Shown here one piece after another: positions 55,733 to 64,000 of a stretch of 64,000 nucleotides of DNA. The translations under genes were made by a program, and so were the position numbers. The notes beneath the pieces were generated by a model. The model was not told where the DNA came from. It saw only the letters and a list, made by a program, of their open reading frames with translations, and ran no database searches. Numbering within the stretch: the first letter of the stretch is position 1; the number at the start of each line of letters is the position of its first letter. The DNA is taken from positions 20,740,273-20,804,272 of the forward strand of contig JASWHV010000018.1 in assembly GCA_030760725.1 (NCBI GenBank), in the 5' to 3' direction. This DNA is from Neostapfia colusana (lineage: Eukaryota; Streptophyta; Magnoliopsida; Poales; Poaceae).

Positions 55733-56680
55733 CGACCTCTGTGGTGGCTGTCAGCGTAGACCTGATGGTGGGCGATTCACCATCCGATATTTCTGAGAAG
55801 GACCGCCTCCTTCTCCGCTGCTTTGCGGCGCGCTTCGCTTTCTTTCCGCCGCTGCTAACTCCTTACCGGAGACCTCCTGAACAATCGCAGCATCAATTAT
55901 GTCGTTGAGGCTGCCATGATTGAACATCGCCAGTTTGTCCTTCAGGAGCGGATTAAGCCCCTGGTAGAAGTGGTCCCGCCACTTTTTGTCAGTATTGGCG
56001 TGATACGACGCGTAGAGCGCGAGATCGTTGAACGCCCTGGAGTATTCCAGTGCGAGCCTCGCGAGATCGTATCACGCCCTGGAGTATTCCAGTGCGTTCC
56101 GGCTCCCTTGCTGCAGGTGTAGAAACTCCTGCGTCTTCCTCTTCATGAGACCCGGCGGTATATGATAGGCCCTGAAGGCCGTCCGGAACTCTGCCCAGGT
56201 CATAACTCGGTTGGTGGGATGTGAAGCACAGTAGTTCGCCCACCATGCGCTCGCGGATCCCTGGAGCTGTTGGACCGCGAACTGAGTCTTGCGCTGCTCA
56301 CTCACTTGGAGCAGCCCGAACTTCATCTCCATCGTGCGGTGCCAGTTGTCCGCATCGATGGGTTCATCCGCCCTTGAGAATACCGGGGGATGAGTTGCTA
56401 GAAAATCGGAGTAGGAGCTCTGTTGGCGCTCCTCACGATCTTGACGCCTCTCTGGTCGAGACGTATTGGCAATAAGGGTCTGCAGCAACTCCGTATGCTG
56501 CTGATGAGAGCCTGCCATGGCTGCTACAATATCCGCCAAAGTAACCGTTGGTGGTGGCGGTGGCGGTTGTTGTTGTGGCTGCTGCTGCTGCTGTCCCGAG
56601 GAGTCCTCGGGAGGCTTTTGGGAGGTTTCTCCCCCTTGACTAGAACCCCCAACGTCCGGGTTGGCATGAGTACGAGTCAT
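55733..56680 (-). pseudogene. Element-4 gag
   Basis: ATG at 56680, one base after a TTGAATTTCAG acceptor-like site. A Gln/Pro-rich N-terminus (Q and P runs, 56520-56610) is followed by the retrotransposon gag domain (DADNWHRTMEMKFGLL, ASAWWANYCAS, WAEFRTAFRAYHIP). A 42-bp tandem duplication (56021-56095) brings in a TGA at 56072-56074. The frame continues through VSGKEL-type sequence to a second TGA at 55751-55753, then into the zinc-knuckle block. Confidence 0.9.
56021..56095. repeat. 42-bp tandem duplication in Element-4 gag
   Basis: GAGATCGT(TGA/ATC)A followed by CGCCCTGGAGTATTCCAGTGC occurs at 56021-56053 and again at 56063-56095. The 21-bp core is identical in both. Confidence 0.92.
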
Positions 56681-56977
56681 TCTGAAATTCAAAACAGCAG
56701 CGATTAGCACATGTCATACTTAAAATTCCATATGCAACAGTAGGTATTGAAGTGACGCATGAATAATTTGCACAACATTCACATATATTGATAAAGCATA
56801 AACTTTATACAAGATACATTATTCTTGGGTCTCCGAGAAGTCGTGCTCATGTCGTCACTACCTATACATACGCTACTGCCTACACGACATGTCACTGGTT
56901 ACAAAAGTTTGGGTTACACTTCTCTGGTTGCCCTACTTGGCAACGGTGACCCCCTACTCGGAGTACAACTCGACCTC

Positions 56978-57898
56978 CTACGGGTCGTCCTCCTCCGGTA
57001 CCTCTGCTGCTGGCTCTGGGTCTACAACCTCCTCTCCCATCTCGGGTTCTCCTATTGCCGGAAGACCCAAGACCACCGGTATGCCCAATACCGGGGGTAC
57101 GAGGTCCTGCAACGCGTGCACCTCGTCCATTGCCTGGTTGTAGTCTTCTTCCTAGCCTTGCCCTTCCTCAATAGCGTCGTCCCGCTCTTGAGTAAGGACC
57201 TCATTCTGCTGGGTCAGAGCCTGCACCTGTTCTTGCAGCGCCGCGATGTCAACATGGCTTTTCTTTTTCGCCTTCTTCAGACGATGCAACTGATTATGCT
57301 GTTCGTTCAGTCGCTTGATCGTCGGAAGGAGCATATTGCGGAGTGCACTGTGAGCACTCACGAAATGGTCTCCACGGCTTGTGCTCTCCTTGAGCTTTGC
57401 GGCGAGATGCTCCGTATGAACAACTTGGCTGTCCATCACAGCCTTTCCTGCCCTCATTTGGAGGCTGAGGTTCGCCCCCGCGGGGCTGTACCTTGGGCAA
57501 CCCGGATCGGTTGCCTCCCGGTACCTCCCTTCCCACACATGATGAGCCCGTCTCTCCACCAGAACGAGCGTGTATGGAGTGCCCTCCATCGCTCTCACGT
57601 GTAGCTGGCAGAAACGTGACATGGTGCCACGGGCTGCCACTTGCCACATTCCCTCGGGTTGTCTACCTCTCACCGTGACGGTGAACGGCGCCCAACCGGG
57701 TGGCGTGGGCCCTGCAGGAACTTCGACATGGATTGTCCACGTCTTTTTCCCCTCCTCACCTTATTCCTTGGCGAAGTACTGTGGCATCTGGTTGTACCCG
57801 AAATATTGAAGCATCTGCCTCAATGCTTCCGGATAGCCGCTGTGGTGAGAACAGTGAGATTCCACCCACCCGTTCTCGAACTGTTTATCCGCTGTCAT
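56978..57898 (-). pseudogene. Element-4 extra ORF 5' of gag (about 306 codons, two stops)
   Basis: ATG 57898-57896, directly after ATATTTTTACAG. The frame is open to a TAG at 56980, apart from TAA 57763-57761 and TAG 57154-57152. The N-terminal part is compact, with several His, Cys and Trp residues. The middle (RFCQLHVRAMEGTPYTLVLV) is followed by a C-terminal coiled coil (KRLNEQHNQLHRLKKA, LQEQVQALTQQNEVLTQERD) and an acidic Pro/Glu-rich tail. It resembles proteins of unknown function often annotated beside grass gypsy elements. It is absent from Gypsy-1, where the homologous leader joins gag directly. Function is unknown. Confidence 0.65.
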
Positions 57899-59379
57899 CT
57901 GTAAAAATATATTTGAGAAATGTCAAATATTTATTTGAACAGTAAACCATTGAGTTATAACATAAGACATGTCATTGAACTCATAAAACTTGGAAACATA
58001 GTTCACACTTAAAGAAATTTGACTGTTGGTCTGCTGTCCCATATGACAGCCCTGACCAGTTTCCATTTCAATCTGGTTTAGGCCATGCTAAAAGCAAAAC
58101 CAATTCTGGAAATTAACATCAAAGTTAAATCTAACTTCAATAGCTTTCCAGAAAGTATTTTCTTGTCCTAAGATATGTCCTGGTTCAAAAGTTATGAGAT
58201 GTTAAAATTAACAGAATTTCTGGAGAAAATTGGACAGCACCTCCCTTCTTTAGGTACTGATTTGATCCAAGAATTTCAGTTAATTCTGCTCCCAATCTGA
58301 CAAAACTTTCTGTTACAAAGTTGTAACCCAGTTCATAAGATTTCCAGAACTACCTAATTTTCTATTTTTATATTATTATGCAGGAAGTTATGCTCAATTT
58401 ACAGAGAGTTTACAGAGAGTGTTTTTTCTGCCCTGTTTTCTGGACAGTTTCCACTCTACTGCATTTTTCGATTGGTTAAGGGATGAAACACCTCTGGACC
58501 TCAATAGAAAAGTTGTAAAGCTCTTCCAAAGATTTCCATAAATGTATCATATGATCCCAACTCGAAAGAACTCAACCTCTAACCTCTGATTAACTTCAGC
58601 CTTAATTGAGCTGGAAACAGGGGACTCTGTCCTTAATATCCTATAAGTTGAAAACTTGTTAACTTTGAATATCCTGATTAAGGGAAGGAGTTACATAAAG
58701 TTTTAATGCTTTGGATTAAAACTTTCAAGTTTTATAATGAAGTGTCTCATTTAATGGAGTGTGACGTCAATGCGTCACTAGATCATGTCGGTAATACGTC
58801 CTCACAAAGAAAAACCTATACCGGACTTAGCCGGCTTCGTTAGTTCAGTGGCACTAACGTCTCTCGCACATGGATACTACACGTCTACTGTTTCGTGGTT
58901 AGACTATCTGCAGAAAACTCAAACAGTCGTCAGACTCGGCTGCACACCGAGCCCGGTATCCATACAGTTCGTACACCCGGCCGCCATCACTCGCCCAGAT
59001 GTTCTCAAGACAAACATGCCTTGAGCTACGTGTTCACGTTACTGACCACGTGACGGGGTCTCCCAAATTGCCCGAAGCACGCCAGGGACAGACGTTGCTC
59101 GAATACCCCAAACGACATGAAGAGTCGTAGAGAATATTAAAGCGGGTCGGGTTACCTGCCACCCGTGGGGCTCCACCCTTCAGCTTTTGCGCACTAGTGG
59201 ACAGCGCTTACGTGCACCCCCCAAGACATAAACGTCCCGAGATGCACGATTTTCTGACATAATCAAATAGGTTAGTATGCCACTTACTATACACTAATAA
59301 CATCCTTATATGGGCTACTAACTCGTTCCTCACTGGATTTTTGAAAAAGATGACCTTTTCAGTGCATTAAACCTCAAGC
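57899..59379 (-). other. Element-4 leader
   Basis: About 1.5 kb non-coding between primer binding site and extra ORF, similar to 7013-8537. It ends in ATATTTTTACAG, a good 3' splice site. No RNA gene is visible. Confidence 0.6.
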
Positions 59380-59393
59380 GAGCTCTGATACAA
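59380..59393 (-). promoter_or_regulatory. Element-4 primer binding site, slightly decayed
   Basis: Minus-strand TTGTATCAGAGCT, one or two changes from TGGTATCAGAGCC, a few bases inside the LTR end at 59398. Confidence 0.78.
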
Positions 59394-59397
59394 GCGC

Positions 59398-62300
59398 TGA
59401 CACGACCCCACAGTCTTGTCGAGCTAGGATCACGCTGAGGGGTGCTGCGTTGCACATCACCGGATAACCCACATCAAATGTACAAAGCGGAAGCAAAGTT
59501 TTATAACATAAATAGATTTATGAACATTTGTACAACAAAATATGTTCAGTCTACACTCACGGGCGTAGACTACGCATCGAGTTCACGTTCAGCCTGTGAA
59601 CGTGTCCCCGCTAGCACGCACACACACTAACTCGGCGGCGTGCACGACTCCCACTCGACGGGGTTCCCCTCCTGGGGTTCCGTCTCCTCATCGGGAGTCC
59701 CTTCCTCATAGAACCCTGCAAAAGCTTCAAACACAAGCAGTGAGCACGAAGGCTCAGCAAGTCTGACCCGTCTCTCCTAAACATGAAACTTCTACATAAG
59801 GGGTGATAGGTACATGAGGTAAAATAAGATGTAAAGGATTCGCCTAATTAGTGGAACCTTACTTTCAAGTTTTAGCAGCAGGTTGTGGAGAACCTTAAGC
59901 TAAGGCACATGAGAGAGCCGCAATCAAACAAGAAACGCATTTCTCTCATGTACTTTGCCCAAAGTTGAAAAGAACTTTAGTTAGCTCTAGACTACAGCAA
60001 ATCATTAACAATCAAAGTCCATCTTTCAATCAGCAACATTTTAACATGTAACTAGCCTATTCTTTCTACGTCACAGTACAGTGAACAAGTGGTACTCGCT
60101 GACCGCGAGGGACGGCGATTATAATCGATTTACACCTGCAGGGTTACCCGAATAACCCGTCACGTACGCTCGTACTCGATGTCGCCTACAGCAACCATCA
60201 CGGACGACGTACGCAACCACCTTTCATCCGTCAGCCAAGTATTGAACCGATCCCATCGTCCCGAGCAAGAGGTCTCTACACGTGCATCTCAGTGCCGCCA
60301 GCCGATTTACACCTCAAGCTCTCAACCTACCCTCTGAACGACGGGCAATGCCTCAATACCCAGCTACCCGAGTTACATCGGTTTCCCAGTTCCCATATAT
60401 CCGGTAGGTCTTCGGTACTGTTCTAGCTTGTTCAACAGGCCCGCACACGGCTCGGTCCTCAATCGACACAAGCGGAGCTATAGCACCCAGGCCCCAAAGT
60501 CCTGCTGCCCTTACTCTCCGCTCGGTTTCATTTTCTTGCCATGTGTTTCATTTGCTATCGATCTCTACCCGAGTCGAGTGCCTCTAGCCTATTCTTGCGA
60601 GTAGTTCCAATTACTCGACTTGTACCGAATCCTACCCTATCTTAGCTTTGCAGTAGCAAACGGGGTGTTCCATCCTAATCCAAACCCATGGTTTTCTTGG
60701 CTATGCATTTTGGTTTTCAATCAAGACTTCAGTGCAAGAAATATTGATACTCAAGTAAGTGCATAAAACAATAAAAAATTGTAAAAAGGTTAATGCAAAC
60801 CGAGGCTTGCCTTGCTGTTCTTGGTCGTAGGCTAGCTGCTCTTCCGGAGTAATGAAGTCTAAGACTTCAGGTTCCTCCTCGACCTTAGCGACTACATGAG
60901 ATACAAGTACATGTATTAATTTAAATGCATTTGATTGAAATTTAAACTAGTGAAGTTTATAAGTCTCACTAGACAGACTCAATGACTCTGAAATTTTTAC
61001 TGTGGTTTGGATACAACCTAAACAGAGACTTGGTCAAGTTTTAGTTGCAGCAAAGCTCATTTGAGCCCTCCACAAATAATTATGTACTTGACCTTAATTG
61101 GAGCCTTTAGGGTGTTCTAAAGATTTTCATGGAGAAACCCATGACTTTATGAAAACTAGATTTTCAGAGGGTTCTAATGGAGTTGGTCTCACCTAATTTG
61201 AAGGTTCCTAGCTAAAGATATGAGCTAAACAATTTCAGATAAATTCTGAAAAATGTTTCTGAACATTTTCCATTTTCTCTGGAACAGTTTCATTAACCAC
61301 ACCATTAGGTGGATCAAATGAGCTTAAATGGATCTGAAATTGTTACGGTAGTTCAGGGATATTTTGGTGGACATCCCAGCAAAATTTCAGAATTTTCCTC
61401 CAAAGGATTCTCCAGTTAAAATTCCAAACAGTTTAAACTTTGAAGAATTAATTCTGGAGAAATAAGGATTTTCATGAAGTGAAACTTGATTTTCTAGAAA
61501 GTGCTCAGCAAGATGAATCCGACAAAATTTGGTTCACTCGATTTGGAATTTCCTAGCCCAAGTTATGAGGATTTGAAGTTTGAATGAAATCTGAAAATTC
61601 AGGAAAAGTTTAAATCTGCCTGTGGGTCCACGGGACACGTGTTGGGTGCTGGAGCGATGGCACACCGGGGTCCATGGAGTTTTTGCGCGCCAGCACATCG
61701 GATCCAAGCCGCAGACTGATCCCAGATTTAAAATCCGAGCCGCTGACACGTGGGCCACCCGGCTTCGTCTTCCTCCCGACGCCCGCGTTCGGCCGCCGCG
61801 ATGCCTCGCCGGAGAGCTCGCCGGCAGCCTCTGTGGTGCTCCAAACTTCATGATTCTGGCCGCCCCTGGCTAAGTCCACTCGGTGAACACGGTTCTGGGC
61901 TCAGTTCGTCATGAAAATGGCCGGCACATGGTCGGCGACGAGCGGTAGCTTCAGAAGAACTTCGGCCGTGTCGGCCGACCTTCTTAGCACTCCAACCGAC
62001 CGAGCAAACGTCCGGAAAGCATCAGTGGTTCCTCAGAAACCTCGGCATGGGCTCGAAGCAGCTTGGGGAAGGACCAAAGTAGGCTCCCACCATGCGCCCG
62101 ATGCTTCCCGTAGGATCCGCCGTCGGCAAGCTTCGAATTACTTCGGGTACAGGGGTTCTCAGGCTAAGGGTTGTGAAGGCAATTTGTGCGCTACCAGGTC
62201 TAGTCTGTGTAGGAATGTATTGAGACTCTCTAACCCTTCCTAGAGCTTGACAGAACCGCGCCCGAAGGTCAGTCTGTACCGAGAAAGGGGAAAACTGGAA

Positions 62301-63370
62301 ATTCACCGCCGACGATCAAGCCCTCGGGCTGTGGCTCGGGGGTGAGCAGCACCGGTCACCAACGCGTCCAAGGACGCCTTAGCTCGGGCGTGACAACCTC
62401 CCGGTTGGGCTGTCCATGGGAGTCCGAAGTGCGGCGGCTTTAGGTCTCTGAATGGAACTCTCTGTATAGCCGAGATCAACCAGTTTTGGCTGATTTCTAG
62501 CGACGGGGAAGAGGAAGGAAGGTTCCTAGTACCTTGTCGTAGCTCTGGAGGGAGCGGGGTGGCTGTGATAGTGGCTCCCTGATCGGTTCCGAGCGGCGGA
62601 GAACAGAGCGTCGGCGCAGCGTTCTTGCGAGGGGAAGAACAGCGAGGGGGCTTCGGCAGAGACGTGGAGCGCCTTAAGAAGGGCTCAGAACCGACCTGCG
62701 CCCGCGCGTGGCCAAGCTGCTGGTGGCGCGGCGGCCTCCCCTCGGTGGCGATCGCTGCTGAGGCCCGAAGACCCGAGTGAGAAAGTCTTCAGTCGGTTAA
62801 ACCCCTTCAGTGGCTGACAGGTGGGTCCCACTCCCATTTTAACCTCTGAACTTAACTCCATATCACTGTTGTAAATAGTAAGCCCTAAAATGCCCATGGT
62901 GATTTGAATTATTCACCCCTGAGCCATTTGGATTGATTAGAATTCAAATTGGGTATGGTCTGACTAAGTTTCAACACATATTCAGTTTGAAATTCAAATA
63001 AAGTTTGAATTTGCCACACTTAGCTCATGTCAAGATCAACTCCAAATGGCGTGAAAATTGGTGTGTGCGCTCACAAAAATGTGCTGAGTGAGAATATGCT
63101 TCCCATTTTTGAATTCATGGGATAAAAATAGTTTGAATTTGAATTTGAGTTCAAATCACCCTCTTTCTAGCTATACCCAAAAGTACCTCAGAAAGGTTTT
63201 GAATTTGGGTGAAACTTGGCATGGACATTCCTAGCAAGGTGTAGGAGTTTTCATATGTCCAGCCCCTAGATGATGCATGTGGAAAATACCACTTTTGCAT
63301 TTTGTGAGTTTATTCTCTAATGAGCATGTTGATAATGGTTACTTGCTCTTCAAATGTGTTCATCAACTTT
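59398..63370 (-). repeat. Element-4 5' LTR, U3 tip missing
   Basis: Starts TGACACGACC. It keeps the 209-bp segment (60820-61028) that the 3' LTR lacks. Identity with 48202-51942 runs to GTTCATCAACTTT at 63370, then ends. The counterpart continues for about 68 bp to the LTR tip at 52010. Confidence 0.9.
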
Positions 63371-63559
63371 CATGCAAAGAGGTATTTAAATCCTTATTGG
63401 TTCAACACCTTCAATTAAAAATGTGAGCCTCATTTTTGGATTATCATCCATGTATCACTTTGCATGAAGAAAGTTTTAGCAAGTCTCATTTTTCATGCCT
63501 TTGCCACACATATGAATTCAAACCTTGGTTTATTCATATACACTTTTGGGGCTTTTACA
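63371..63559 (-). repeat. Element-5 3' LTR, piece 3
   Basis: ATCATCCATGTATCAC … GAAAGTTTTAGCAAGTC … GGGGCTTTTACA parallels the last part of the Gypsy-1 LTR (40700-40822). It is followed by a polypurine tract and integrase of Element-5. Confidence 0.7.
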
Positions 63560-64000
63560 TTCCTCCCCCCTTAAAAGAATCTCGCCCCAATATTACAAAA
63601 TAAGAACGAGACGGAAGAGGTAATTACAAACTATACAAACCTAAAAGTTCTGGATGGTTGGTGCAGAGGTAATCTTCACTTTCCCACGTCGCATCTTCCG
63701 CGTTATTATTACTCCACAGCACCTTGTAAAATTTGATCGTCCGGTTTCGGGTTACCCGGGTCTTTTCATCCAAAATCTGAACCGGTCGCTCGGTGTAGGT
63801 AAGGTCCGGTTTCAACTCGTCGATTTCTTCAGTGCGGACAGCAGCGGTAAATTTGAGGCACTTCCGCAGCTGTGACACATGAAATACATCATGAACACCC
63901 GCAAGACTTGCCGGTAGTTCCAGCCGGTGGGCTACGGGTCCGCACTTCTCCGTGATAGCAAAAGAACTTATAAAGCGAGGAGCGAGTTTCCCCTTTACAC
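63560..64000 (-). pseudogene. Element-5 polypurine tract and integrase C-terminus, continues off right edge
   Basis: Minus-strand TTAAGGGGGGAGGA (63560-63573) is followed by a frame (63878-63624) with VSQLRKCLKFTAAV, DLTYTERPVQILDEK and VLWSNNNAEDATWES, a chromodomain-like end as in Element-4 and Gypsy-3. Upstream sequence to 64000 continues the integrase tail (GPFAIT…RCGPVA-like) but I did not trace it to the edge without interruption. Confidence 0.8.

Larger units (their letters stand above)
48202..63370 (-). mobile_element. Element-4: Tekay-like chromovirus with 5' extra ORF
   Basis: Minus strand. 5' LTR 59398-63370, primer binding site, 1.5 kb leader, extra ORF (57898-56978), gag, protease, RT, RNase H, integrase with chromodomain-like end, polypurine tract, 3' LTR 48202-52010. 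Inserted in Element-5's 3' LTR; AATGA precedes its left end. The last roughly 70 bp of the 5' LTR, plus some flanking LTR, are missing at the right boundary. Coding is broken by several stops and a frameshift. Confidence 0.9.
43330..64000 (-). mobile_element. Element-5: Tekay-like gypsy, 3' LTR and integrase end in window, nested
   Basis: Minus strand. Its 3' LTR is in three pieces (43330-45246, 46263-48201, 63371-63559), split by a solo LTR and by Element-4. The polypurine tract (63560-63573) and integrase C-terminus (63624-63878) follow, and the rest continues past the right edge. The LTR start is inferred (TGTGGGGGTCC, between about 43328 and 43372). The summed LTR is about 4.0 kb, slightly short because bases were lost at the right Element-4 boundary. 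Confidence 0.72.

Noticed and set aside
56825..57604. 259-aa plus-strand ORF
   Set aside because: Shadow of the extra minus-strand ORF, whose coiled coil and domain-like features are the credible signal.

Overview
The window is plant nuclear DNA from a grass (Poaceae) and consists of one stack of nested transposable elements. I find no host gene, rRNA, tRNA gene or CRISPR array. The grass assignment is an inference from element types: a SIRE/Maximus copia whose LTR carries repeated GGACTAGTCC palindromes, Tekay-like chromoviruses with ~4 kb LTRs, and a Tat-lineage gypsy with an antisense ORF. I cannot name the species.

Layout. The oldest visible host is a copia remnant (Copia-3, 40823-43329, +). 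Gypsy-1 (minus strand, left window edge to 40822) appears to have inserted at the end of Copia-3's 5' LTR. Element-5 (minus strand, about 43330 to the right window edge) inserted into its pol. Gypsy-1's gag is split by a decayed hAT transposon (3095-6878). Gypsy-1's 5' LTR (8553-40822, in three pieces) is split twice. The first insertion is a complete SIRE-type Copia-1 (8898-18278, TSD GTTAA, LTRs about 98% identical). The second is a Tat-lineage element (19862-38521). The Tat element in turn holds a deleted Gypsy-3 (20899-27668) and a complete small Copia-2 (31617-36177, TSD CGGAG) that landed inside the Tat antisense ORF.

On the right, Element-5's 3' LTR is split by a solo Tat-type LTR (45247-46262, TSD GGTAT) and by Element-4 (48202-63370, minus). 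Element-4 is a Tekay-like chromovirus with both LTRs, gag-pol and an extra ORF 5' of gag. The 3' LTR of Element-5 resumes at 63371-63559, followed by its integrase end.

Every element is disabled. Lesions include in-frame stops, frameshifts, internal deletions and lost catalytic residues: YVDD to YVND in Copia-1, FIDD-type to FIVD in Gypsy-1, and loss of the protease active-site triad in Copia-3. Points most worth a second look are: the Copia-1 envelope-position ORF fused onto a truncated RNase H; its palindrome array; the Tat antisense coding region and its pol-less structure; the extra 5' ORF of Element-4, with splice-acceptor-like sites directly before both of its start codons; and several readable scars of element removal (solo LTR, deletions between short direct repeats, filler duplication).
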